This document shows, in pieces, positions 1 to 11,590 of a DNA stretch of 64,000 nt (position 1 is its first letter; every line of letters starts with the position of its first letter). A model generated the notes under the pieces. It ran no database searches. It saw nothing but the letters and a program-made list of their open reading frames with translations, and was not told the DNA's origin. Both the position numbers and the translations under genes were made by a program. Where the stretch lies: contig NC_087384.1 of NCBI RefSeq assembly GCF_963675165.1, forward strand, positions 279,001 to 343,000, read 5' to 3'. The stretch comes from Halichondria panicea. Taxonomy: Eukaryota > Porifera > Demospongiae > Suberitida > Halichondriidae.

Positions 1-1164
1 CCACTCCTCTACAACTCGAACCAGAATTAGTCTGACGGTTTTTGCGCCACAATCGATCTCCTGCCCAGGTGTACTACGTACATGTGTGTGCATGTTTTAA
101 AGAATAAAGCCTGAAGAAATATTACTGTACTGTGTACATACCGCATATCCATCAGGGTTCACAAATGGCACGAATATGAACTCCACATTATCCAATAGGG
201 AGGTCACCTATACAAAGGAGGTAGGAAAGAGAAGAAATAAAAAAGATAGAAATTACGTGAATAGTGCTTACTTTCTCATCTTTCCCTTTGTTTTCGACTA
301 AGTAGTTGGCAATGTACATACAGGTAGCACCAGAGATCCATTCTCCTGTAAAAATAAACTAAAGATAAGTTAGTGCCTTCTATATAATTATGCAGATACA
401 TTAACATGATTAGACGCACTTACGTACTTGCATGAATCTGACACTGAAAGTAGATCTGCATTGCTCCAGTGCCGATGTGTACAGCAGGAAGGTCTCTTCC
501 CTCCACTGACTTACCAATACTAGCCACATACTTGACAATATCTTTGTAGTTACTTTCAAGCTCTTTATACCAGTTCACAATGTCCTCATATTTATGCTAT
601 AAAGTGCATGGGAGAGAAACAAACCAAAACTCATTAATTATTTATAGCCACATGACAGTCAACTCATATATTCATGATCACATGCTCAAATACTGTCCTC
701 CTAAACACAGTCTATGGATGGTAGCACAACCCCACTCACATATTCTTCAAACCACCCTGCAGCTGTCTTGTTGAACTTGCTGGTCTCCTCCATGTTCTTC
801 TCCCACTGCTGCACTAGTGCCTCCACACTGGCATGCAAGACAGTGCACTCTGGGAGCTGGTCTCTCATACTCTGATACAGACTGTAATGGAGTCTCACAT
901 CAGCATGCTCTCCAGTCATTGCCCACACATCTACCTCATCATGAGACAGGAGATAGCCAATCCTGTCACTCTGCATGTCACTAAAATGAGAGAACAGTGT
1001 GCTTAATGTGATTTAGCTGGTGTATTAGAAAATCTATTAACAGTCCACTTAGCTCACCATCTTATGACCAGTTGGTCATCATAAGAGACAGTTCTGCTGT
1101 AGTTGGAAGCAGAGGACCACCCAGCCAGGAAACACGCCACCAACAAAGACAGAGATAGCTTCAT
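1..1164 (-). CDS. Secreted M14 zinc carboxypeptidase, copy 1 (3' part cut off by window edge)
   Basis: This would be a secreted metallocarboxypeptidase that removes C-terminal residues from peptides. It begins at the ATG at 1164 with MKLSLSLLVACFLAGW, a signal peptide. About six exons are visible on the minus strand: signal (about 1059-1164), activation propeptide (about 744-977), the exon at about 432-595 ending in the zinc-site start CQIHA, its continuation EWISGATC (about 285-347), VNPDGYA (about 138-210), and an exon with GDRLWRKNR running off the left edge. HxxE (zinc ligands) is formed across an intron. The catalytic domain's second half lies outside the window. It is nearly identical exon by exon to the copy at 1388-3541 and lies 223 bases downstream on the same strand, so the pair is a recent tandem duplication. 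Family assignment is firm; the A versus B subtype is not. Confidence 0.9.
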
Positions 1165-1281
1165 TTAGGTAAGTAGATAGTAGGAGAAATGTGTAAGTAT
1201 AGCCGGAGCTCAGCTATAATTATGTGGCTGATACGAGCCCCTCCCCCACATTGCAAGGTAGATCTACTGCCCACACAATTC

Positions 1282-1326
1282 ATTAGCCTCGAGACCAGGC
1301 TGTTGCTGAGTGGTCTCGAGGCTAAC
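1282..1326. repeat. Inverted repeat (hairpin) between the two carboxypeptidase genes
   Basis: TTAGCCTCGAGACCA is followed about 13 bases later by its reverse complement TGGTCTCGAGGCTAA. The arms are about 15 bases and perfect. The tip sequence resembles the CTAGCCTCGATCCCAGGC motif found elsewhere in the window (24786, 28073, 54290), so this may be a remnant of the same mobile family rather than a regulatory site. Confidence 0.7.
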
Positions 1327-1387
1327 AATACTCTTGATAAAATGTAGCATGCAACACACTCAATATATAGACATAGAAACACAGTTT

Positions 1388-3541
1388 TTAGTTCTTAATA
1401 GGGTCAATAGGGTCAGCATACAGCTGGCTTGCAAACAGAAGTATAGCCTGCACATTCTCCTCACCAGTCGGGATTATCTGGATAAAACAAACAGTGAAAT
1501 ATGAGCTCATAAAAAGAATTAGTACCTGGTCCGGAGGTAGTTCAAATCCATACTTTCCAGTGTCTCTTAGCTCAATGGTAATGCCAGCAGCTCTGTGAGG
1601 CTTCCCTGTGTTTGCTTTCATACTGTAGAACCTATAAATTGGAAGCGGTCAAACTGAAACAATATGGCGTTTGTCAAAGCGCCTACCAATCGGACGCTCC
1701 TCCGGTGGCTATATAAAGATCGGCTATCTTCTGTGCAGTATAATTTATTCCATGTACTTTCTTTATTGCCATGCTCATATCCTCACTAAGGCTTTTGAGT
1801 CGAGCATCGTCTGGGCTGTTGTCATAGCTCCAGCCTATAATTATAGTTACAACATAATTATAGTCATAATTTATACGTACGTACATTGCTTTGATGTGGT
1901 ATTCCTTACAAGTAACCTACACTTACCATAAGGCCTGAGAATGAGCTGACTGTAAGAGTGCCAGTCAATAGCACCAATGATGTCACTTTGTGCCCTGTGA
2001 TCACATTACATGTACATGGATGTATGTATAATTATCACTGAGTGTTCAATTGTCCCATTTCCAACAGTACAATAGTAGCTTGTAATTATGGAGCTCACTC
2101 GAAATATGCTACAGTGTGCTGTACTTCTGGCTCAGAGGCCGCACTTGGGCCATGGTATGTTTCACTGCAAGGATTACCGGAACTGCCACCCTGTGGCCAA
2201 GGAGAAGTGACAACATATATCTTGTAAATGGTGTACAATGTGATGGCTTACTCCATTCCAATGGTCGTCATAGTTTCTGTTCAGGTCCACTCCGATACAG
2301 CTCGAACCAGAATTAGTGTGACGGTTTTTGCGCCACAATCGATCTCCTGTCCAGGTGTACTACATGTGTATATGTGTATGCACGGTGTATACTAATTGGT
2401 GGTTTTCAGCATGTGGGTGCCGAGTGCTGGTTCTGCTCTAACTAACAATTATTAATATTATGCACTGAAAGTTCCCATAGCTCTGGACCTGGTCTGGTAT
2501 TGACATCAAAAAAGAAATTCATGCTGCTTGCTTGCATGCTTGTATGTACTGTACCGCATATCCATCCGGGTTCACGATTGGCACAAATATAAACGTCACA
2601 TTCTTCAATAAGTTGATCACCTAGAGTGAAAATAAGACAAATGAAATACATGAATAGATACATGTGTGTGAAGTGTGTGAAGTGCTACCTCTTCATCTTT
2701 GCGTTCTGCAAGGTAGTTGGCTATATACATGCAAGTAGCACCTGAAATCCATTCTCCTATATAAGAAAGAAGAGGTTGTGTACAGTTGTAAATCAATTTG
2801 TGAGATCGTGTATGGACAGGCAAACCAAAGATATTAACATGATTTAGACGCACTTACTTGCGTGAATCTGACACTGAAAGTAGATCTGCATTGCTCCAGT
2901 GCCGATGTGTACAGCAGGAAGGTCTCTTCCCTCCACTGACTTACCAATACTAGCCACAAACTTGACAATACCTGGGTTACTACTAGCAAGCTCTTCATAC
3001 CACTTCACAATGTCCTCATACTTATGCTATGGGAGAGAAAACCATTCAATTTATAGCCCATGATCAACTTATGTTCACAATCACAACAACCCCACTCACA
3101 TATTCTTCAAACCACCCTGCAGCTGTCTTATTGGACTTGCTGGTCTCCTCCATGTTCCTCTCCCACTGCTGCACTAGTGCCTCCACACTGGCATGCAAGA
3201 CAGTGCACTCTGGGAGCTGGTCTCTCATACTTTGATACAGACTGTAATGGAGTCTCACATCAGCATGCTCTCCAGTCATTGCCCACACATCTACCTCATC
3301 ATGAGACAGGAGATAGCCAATCATGTCACTCTGCTTGTCACTAAAATGAGAGAACAGTGTGATTAATATAAAGTTAACTGGTGTATATTAATGAAATTGT
3401 GAATAAGTAAATCATAAGTATATTAACTCACCATCTTATGACCAGTTGGTCATCATAAGAGACAGTTCTGCTGTAGTTGGAAGCAGAGGACCACCCAGCC
3501 AGGAAACACACCACCAACAAACACAGGGATAGCTTCTTCAT
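1388..3541 (-). CDS. Secreted M14 zinc carboxypeptidase, copy 2 (complete)
   Basis: This is a complete member of the metallocarboxypeptidase A/B family. The start is the ATG at 3541 ([17 protein letters not shown], signal peptide). It is followed by a propeptide exon (about 3100-3330) with [20 protein letters not shown]-like sequence. The catalytic exons then read [13 protein letters not shown] (zinc HxxE, split by an intron at about 2761-2857), [27 protein letters not shown] (substrate-binding Asn-Arg), [16 protein letters not shown] (third zinc His), [12 protein letters not shown] (Tyr248 equivalent) and [12 protein letters not shown] (catalytic Glu270 equivalent). It ends PIKN-stop at 1388-1390. 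All catalytic positions are present, so it should be active once processed. By alignment to the bovine pattern, the S1' pocket residue 255 is Ser rather than Ile (A type) or Asp (B type). It diverges from the GLOD4-like gene across 223 bases. Confidence 0.92.
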
Positions 3542-3663
3542 TACAACTGGTTAACTAAACGTACTTGTGTTGTGTTCTGTTAGATTTGACCTTTGCAACA
3601 GCATGCTGATAATGAGCCCCTCCCCCTAACTGCCCACGCAATTCTAAAAGCCTCACACTAAAA

Positions 3664-3757
3664 CTGTAAAACTGTAGCTGAAGGATTATATATAAAGTCA
3701 AGAGGCTGAGCTGTAAAACTGTAGCTGAAGGATTATATATAAAGTCAAGAGGCTGAG
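3664..3757 (+). promoter_or_regulatory. Tandem 47-base duplication carrying two TATA-like boxes
   Basis: A 47-base unit beginning CTGTAAAACTGTAGCTGAAG occurs twice back to back (3664-3710 and 3711-3757). Each copy contains ATTATATATAAAG, a good TATA-like element. The second copy ends eight bases before the GLOD4-like ATG. The first TATA is therefore the more plausible promoter for an initiation site upstream of the ATG. The whole gap also separates the divergent carboxypeptidase start at 3541, so it may be a shared promoter. Confidence 0.5.
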
Positions 3758-3764
3758 CTGAGGA

Positions 3765-5568
3765 ATGGCTACTAGAAGAGCTCTCCATTTTGTATTTAAA
3801 GTGGCAGACAGGACAAGGACTGCCATGTTTTACAGAGACGTCCTGGGCATGAAGGTACGTTTGCAATTTAGAGTTTACCAGCTGTAAACATGTAGTTGAG
3901 ATTTTGTTTCGTGTTTGGTCATGTCATGCTTATAGATTCATTACTAACTTTGCGTACTCTTGTGTTTTTGTAGGTATTGCGTCATGAAGAGTTTGAGGAA
4001 GGTTGTAAAGCTTCTTGCAATGGGTAAGATACAATTTGGTTGGTAATTATTCATTCCTATTGCCAATTGTTTGCCTCAGGCCGTATGATGGCAAGTGGAG
4101 CAAGACTATGATGGGGTATGGAGCAGAGGATGACCACTTTGTTGTGGAGCTCACTTACAACTATGGAATCAAACACTACGAGAAAGGAAATGAGTTTCAG
4201 GTACTCCTATACTGTACTTTTATTAGAGTAAATTAGCCTATAAATATAGCCTATAAATCTCCACTTTACAAGCTGTCTATTTGTGATAGATATAAGCTCA
4301 GTGTTGCTCCACTGTACAGGAGATGACTATCTGCTCGAAGGCAGCTGTGGACAGAGCTCGGAAGTCTGACTTCCCTCAGGTCCCAGTGAGCGGGACTGGT
4401 CATGTGATAGTCAACGCTCCGGGAGGCTACTCTTTTCATCTTCATGAACTAGGCGTGGCCAGAAATGGTACTTGTAATAATGGAGTCACATGAGCATAGT
4501 TGTATTGTGTGACCACTATTACCAATTCCAAGATCTTGTCAGTGAATTTGTGATAATAATTATTTTAAGTGTGATTCTCTCTCAACAGATCCAGTATTTT
4601 CTGTCACTTTGAGTGTCTCAAACCTCTCCAAGTCAATAGGTATGCGTTTACTAGTTATCCTTGTGTATGTTGTTATAGTGACGTGTACTATATAGTTATC
4701 CTGTGTATGTTGTTAGTGACGTGTAGTTATACAATACACACACAGAGTACTGGCACAAGCTGCTGGGTCTGACACTGTACTCCTTCACCAACACAAGTGC
4801 TGTACTGAGCTATGGAGACAGTCAGGTCAGCTAGCAGAGTAGCTGTATATCAGCAACATAAAGTGTGTGTGCTCCTGCAGGCCAGGTTGGAGCTGGTTCA
4901 GATGACTGAGCCTATAAACAGAGCTGAAGCTTTTGGTAGGATTGCTTTTTCATGCCCAAAAGCTGAGGTATTGTGCTCACATGGACATTCCATAATTATA
5001 GTTTGGGCCATAATTATAATGATTGCCTCTCTTATCCCATTCCCTACATTGTATGCAGTTGCCTGCTATAGAGCAGACTGTGGTAGCTGCTGGACACACT
5101 GTACTCACTCCACTGGTCAGTCTGGACACACCTGGCAAAGCCACTGTACAAGTTGTCATCCTAGCTGACCCTGTAAGTCATGCGCATGTTGTTAGGAGAA
5201 AAATCTTGATGCTTTGTGCTTTGGTAGGTTATACAATCTTCCGTTTATGGGCCAAACAATACTTAAATCTTGTAACTAAAATACGTACAATAGGCATAGT
5301 TTGGGAGCAATTTCAACTAATTAAATAAGAGTATAATTATATTATGTCATGATTCTTGCAGGATGGTCATGAGATTTGCTTTGTCGGTGATGGGGCTTTT
5401 CGAGAGTTGTCTCAATTCGATCCATCCGGAGATAAGCTACTGAGTGATGTAAGTTACCTCATTGTACCACAGTCATGTCACATGATCAACCCCTCCACTA
5501 TATAGGCTATTGCTGCTGACAAGAGTGTCGAATGGTTTGCCAAACACAAAAAGACATGCGATGTATAA
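3765..5568 (+). CDS. GLOD4: Glyoxalase domain-containing protein 4-like
   Basis: This is a vicinal-oxygen-chelate (glyoxalase I fold) protein, probably cytosolic or mitochondrial; the biochemical role of GLOD4 is not settled in the family. It starts at 3765 with [18 protein letters not shown] and [12 protein letters not shown]. Further exons give [66 protein letters not shown], the second fold half [14 protein letters not shown], then [20 protein letters not shown] and [20 protein letters not shown], ending CDV-stop at 5568. Two VOC half-domains are visible and the order matches GLOD4. About ten exons are separated by short introns. It is tail-to-tail with the dynein gene (177 bases between stops). 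Confidence 0.93.
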
Positions 5569-5745
5569 AACTACAGACTATATAATTATATTATTCGTAC
5601 TGTGTACTTCAATTTGACATGTATTCTTGAAATTTCTTATAGTTATTCGTATAATTTACAAACAAACAATTAAGTCAATTAAGTCAATTATTATTATATT
5701 GAGTGACCGGGTTGCTCATACACACACAGTGTTAGTGATTAAAGG

Positions 5746-8700
5746 TTAGTCAGTGTTGAGGAGCAGACAGACTCCTTGCAGTACCCAGTGAGAAATGTGC
5801 TCTGTTGTGGCCAGATCAGCTTCAAACACCAGCCCCACTCCCATGGCATTACGACGCTCAGAGGTGGTGTACACTGGCGTTTTGAACGTGTTCTATATAC
5901 GTATGAAAAGAGAGAAAAGCAGAGAATAATAATATTGACTTTTGTATGTTAGAATAATTATTAGGGGGAAAAATTTGTATAGCAGAGGCATGTAAGAAAC
6001 AAAATTCTTAGTACATGTACTATTATTCAGTTAAATCCCTAAAGCTGCTTACCACCAGCTTGAGGCGATGAGCTTCAATGGGGATGACTCTGAGGATGGG
6101 TAGCTCCTCCACTAGCACTTTAGGGTTGGGCCTCTCCAGACAAGCCTTGTCTAGATTCCACCGAGCCCCCTCCAGATACAGTCCACTCACGTAGCAACCA
6201 GAGGGGGCCTTCTCCGTCACCTGGTCTGGGTGTGTGAACTGAGTGGGGGGGGAGCGAGTAAATAGTTTCAATTTCAGTTGTAGCAAACAGATTTTTTGTT
6301 ACATATACCGTACAATTAATAAATGGTCAGTATTAAAGATGCATAGGCTTATACGTACAATGCATAATCAATATTCTGCTACCAAACACAGTTAAATTTA
6401 CAGAACAGTTTTTTTAACAGCCGTATATTACACAGCACAATAAGTTAACACACCTCAGTGACGCTGGTGTACAGAGTGGATTTGTCGAGTGGCCATTGAT
6501 TCTTCCTGCAGGTGGCCTGTACTAGAGCAGTGAGGTAGGACTGTGGTATGTGGAGACCTGACACCCACATCACATAGGGCTCCCCATCATTCACCTGTGT
6601 ACACATTGGGATGAAAATTAACCACACTGTTGTTATTAAGCTGATATTGTATAGTGGGTAATTTTTGTTTGCATATGAACTACCCATTTTAAATATTTGT
6701 ACGTAGTTTTTAAATGATGCTATATATATACGAAAATAACCTGCTATACAGTATCGACTTTTGGAATTGGATAATTCAAGAAACTCGAGTTTAGAAAGCA
6801 TGGCTAAAGAAAGAGGATATAGTGGACAAGAAAGAGGAGTAAGAGCTAAACAATTTAATCAGCTTAGATGATTGTCTGTACTCTACTATATTAATGCTCA
6901 CCCATGTTGTGTACTGTTCGTTTCTCTTGAGGAAGTGCAGCATCCAGTTACCCAGGGACTTGAGAGTGGCTGGGGCCAGAGATCTCCAGATGGAGGGTAG
7001 TTGACCGTTGTAGAGTGAGCGAGCTACTTCATCCAACTCAGCACTCATACCTACCTCACCAGCCAAGGCCTAGTAGGAGGAGGGGGAGTGGCTTCAACAA
7101 TTGCATACGTACAAAAAAGTCATGTGTGCTTGCTGTAATTTTAAAACATCATCGTAATATTTACTTTAATTGGGACGCATATATACATATGCAATCAATA
7201 CAGTTTGGTTTATTAATTGTAGTACCTTCTGCAGGCTGCTGAGTGAGACCTCCATTCTCTTGATGAGTTTATTGAATCTCTCCAGCTCTTGTAGCAGGAC
7301 TACTGTAGTGGGTGTGATGACCTCACCAAACTTCTTACGAATCACGTCCAGTTCATACTGCTCTGGCAACTTGGCCTGTGAGCAACAAACAAACCCTCAT
7401 ACATGGATACATATTTTTAGGACTCTTAAAAGCTTCTTTTCAGTTAAGTTGTCTAAATCAAAACACATAGCATAATTATTGTAATAGAGAGTCAGTATCT
7501 CTACACTATAGGAGGAGCTCACCTGTATATCTGAGGCAATGTTCCCAATGAACTCCTCTCTGCTGATACCACTGCCTGACTCTCCAGTCTGGGGTTGCAG
7601 CTCCACCAGCTGAGACCACAAGTCCTTTGCAGCTCTCGTGAAATACCCAATCTCAGCATTTGAATGAAGTCCAAACACCTCAGGCGTGTTTGTGAGTGGC
7701 AACTCATCTATATACTCTAAATAGCTGTCTCTATGACCATCGGGAGGTATATAGTAGTCCACTTCTTTGTTGTGGTAGAAATGGAAAGGCTGAAACGTAT
7801 CAAATATAAAATCTCCCATATATTCGTCCATGTACGTTCTGAGAACTCTTCTGTCGAAATCGTCGATAGCTCTACCCCCGTACATGACCTCCCCCAGGAG
7901 GTACTTCAGAGAGCCCCACGGGATCTTTGTGTCTCCACTATCGTGCGCCTTGTTTAAGTACGTACACAAAATGTCCATACACACTCTGAAATCAGACTCG
8001 TTGAAATCGTACGACACATTCCATCCAATCTGTGGAAATTATACTTATAACTCATTGCAAACACCATGCAGTAATGCAGCTGATACGTGGGATGAAGTAC
8101 ATACTGTATAGCGAATACTTCAATCACAAACATTCCTGGGTGTTCAATAAGATGTCGCTCTACTTGAAAATTTGACACACAAAATATCCTCAAAAACTAC
8201 GCACCATACAGCATTCTCACTGGCACGTATAATTATTACTAGCATGTACAAATCACTCAGACATTCATGCAGACTATGTCTATTGCTCTCACTCTTCCGT
8301 ATTTCCTCCTCTCCTGCACCACAGCATGAAAGAAGGCCAGAGTGTAGACTAGAGTTTTGAAGGCAGTGTGTTCACAGGCATCCTTCAGAACTGACGAGGG
8401 TATCTTGAAATATGTGTTCCTCAAGTTGAGCTTCAGTCCATTCGGTGGTTCAGTCACAACCTTGAGAGAACGCTGTAGAAGATTGAGAAATGTATAAACC
8501 ATTTAAAATTAAGTTATGGTTGTTGCAAGGTATAGAACCTTTGCAGTGCCTTTATACTGGGAAACTTAGAACGTTCTGCATATTTTGAACGCCCATAACT
8601 TTAGTTCCGATAGTCCAATAACGTTAATTTTATGATTTCCTGAAAGCTTAGAAAGAGACCTTTCAAATGGTACCATCAATGTTCATATCTGAGAGATGAC

Positions 8701-11590
8701 AGAATTTCCAATTTCGACCAAATACCATGGATTATATAGCCCATGGTCTAAGGCCGAAAAATGACAAATTATGGCCCTAACAAAATTTTGGATTGAAACA
8801 CATCATTTGAAAGGTATCTTCCTAAGCTTTTAGAAAATCAGCAAATTTTTGAAATTGGATCAATGATACAAAAATTATGAGTGTTGAAAGATATTTAAAC
8901 CCCATTGTGCCATTTTGTTGACTCAGTATACCCATGCAATGCTATTGCAGCATCTATGGCAAGGGTTTGATTGTACCTGGAGAATGCCAATAGGGAACTC
9001 TGGTGTAGGAGCTGTTGTTAGCCAGAGTCTGAAGTCAGGGTGGGGCTTGGTCAGTTGCTCCAGCGCTTTCTCTAACTCCTTGAGCCAACGAATGAGCAGA
9101 TGACAGTTTTGTAGCATGAGCCAGTGACCTCTCGTGGAGGCTGTCTCCAACAGTTGCAGGGCAACCTGGGTAATGGTGACATTGTAATGCAGTGTTATAC
9201 ACATTCATACAATACCTACTGTTTTCTATGGTATACCCACAAAATGGTGTATATGGCAAACCAACAGTGGCTGTACTAAATAAATAATCGGCCTGCTTAC
9301 ATAGGTTGAACTACGAACACGTTGGGGGTCTATTAACCTGGCTGTATTATAGAGGGTAACCTGATAACAGAGTGAGCACAATAGACAGGATTCACTGTAA
9401 TTGTACACCTGTACACATACACACACATTATCACAAATTATTAAAGTATACCTTCTCCTGTCCTTGTCCCATGGCCAGGAACTTGAATCTGTTTCCCCCA
9501 TAGCCCTTACTCTCAGCCAGTTTGCCCAGCTCTCCTGCTGGGTCTGCTCCAGCACTCAGAATGAACACAATAGGAGAATACGGAGTTGACTGATCAAAGA
9601 CCCCCTCTAGACTGACCACTGGTGGCGTTACGTACTCTTCTCCCATACGATTCATGACAAAGAATGTGATGGCACGATAGACTCTGTCCACTCTGAAGCA
9701 ACGCAATAGCATGAGGTTCTGTAGGTCCGACAGTCCCTCCTTGTAGCGGCCGGGAAATGGTGATGACTCAGGAGCATCAAGGTCAAACCACTGAGGGAGG
9801 ACAAACGTGGTAACTATATCAACTGAGAGCATTTGATTTCAACTACTATTACGTAACAGTACGACAATATAATTATAATACTGAAAATTGTAGAACACCA
9901 TTACTTTTGGCTTGCTGTTACGGTGATACTAATCTATCTACGTATGTACACATGCAGTTACAGGCAATTGAAAAGCTAAAAACCGACACAATGTAATTAC
10001 TGTGCTCACCTCTTTCCAAGCTCTCTCATTCTTCTCAATATCGTCAGCCAAGGAGCCAAATATGTCAGGCTGTATAGAGCACAGCTTGATGACATCCTCC
10101 CAGCCCTGATCAGGCAGCCAGTCATACGGCTTCCTGCGGGCACTTTTCTCAAGGGAAATATTACCCTGTGTAAAGTAATGCCAATAAATGGACATTTAAC
10201 ATGCTATACAGTTATGCTAATGCTGTATACATGCATGTAGTATACCAGACCTTGATGAAGAAGTCTAGTTCCTCATGGTTGAGAGAACTCTCCACCTCCT
10301 GGATCTTGGTAGCCATGGCAAATGAGAACAACAGCTTGTGCACTTCAAACAAACCTGTGAGATTGTTACACAGAAAAGTAAAGGTACGTACCGACAAATA
10401 AAGATGAGATATACAAGGTTACATATTGTACGTACATACCAGTGCATGCATAGTTGTAGACATTGAGGGTGAGAGTGTTGATGATGTTGTTGAGCCTCTT
10501 GGGCAAGTGTGTGTCAGGCATACTCTTCTTTAAAGAGACGTTGAACACCTGCACACAGTATTAGTAAAAGAAATAGGAAATTAGATGCATGTGAGTTTGC
10601 TTATGTACATACGTACTGTAGAATGAGTAAGCTTCTTAACAAGATATTAGCTAGTGTTGTACATTCTCTGGTAATGTAGTTACATGAGAGACAGGTTAGC
10701 TATGTCATCCCCCCATCCACTATTCAACTGACTCACATCCAGATAGGAGCTGAGGGAGTACTGATACATGGAGTTAATGGCTGCCATTTCTGAGAGGACA
10801 AAGAAGAGTACAGCTCCTCTCCTAGCTGCTGGTCTGTAGCCATCCCTCACACCCTCAATCTCCTTAGCTGTCGTCTCAGCCAGCTTCAACTTCTCAAATA
10901 CCTACAATAAAGTAACAGCTTTAAATTAAAATCTACATATGCCTCTTTTAACATGTATGTACCTACACTCCCTGATATTAACATGCAGCTATAGGGCCTC
11001 ACCTCTGAAGCTTTGGACTTAGTCTCCTCTAGTGTAGCTACCAGCTCAGAATTATCCAGCATGTTACCAGTGGAGGTGGCCAGCTCTCTCAGGAGAGTGT
11101 CCTCCAGAGACTTGAGCAGACGCTTGTTCTCACTGCATACCAGGGAGGGAGGAGCTCCATTACACACAAGCCAGACACGGAAAATATGAACTAACTCTAT
11201 GTGCATCTAAGTACTCTAGCATCAATATCAAAGCATTAAAGACCAAAATGCTATAAAAGAAATGGTTCTAATACTGCAAATACTGAGAAATTCAAATACA
11301 GCCTGTGATTCGGAATAGTGATTTGTAAGAAATTACGAACAAAAAGGTGAACAATTCTGATTGAAGGGAAGTATGTATTAATGATTCTATATTGAGTAAG
11401 TATGTACCTAGTTTCCTGGATGAGCCTCTCCCTGGCTTCCTCGAGCTCCTTCTTCTCAAAGCCAACTATGACACTGAGCAGTTGGTCCTCCAGACCCTTG
11501 AGTGTGACCGTGTAGTTGATGATCATTGTACGGCCAAACACAGCAGGCGTGTACTTGGGGTTACCCAGTTTGGAGTTCAGGTACAACCTG
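5746..11590 (-). other. DNAH10-like AAA5-AAA6 and C-terminal domain exons
   Basis: Exons at about 11408-11590, 11004-11135, 10734-10905, 10436-10550, 10245-10360, 10010-10165, 9453-9790 ([20 protein letters not shown], typical AAA6 region), 8978-9165 ([20 protein letters not shown]), 8277-8475, 7512-8030 ([16 protein letters not shown]), 7225-7375, 6904-7065, 6455-6595 ([20 protein letters not shown]), 6050-6240 and 5746-5895 ([20 protein letters not shown]). This is the standard dynein C-terminus with no truncation. Confidence 0.85.

Noticed and set aside
2042-2316. Plus-strand ORFs of 61 and 66 codons
   Set aside because: They overlap minus-strand carboxypeptidase exons ([10 protein letters not shown] and [11 protein letters not shown]) and are shadows.
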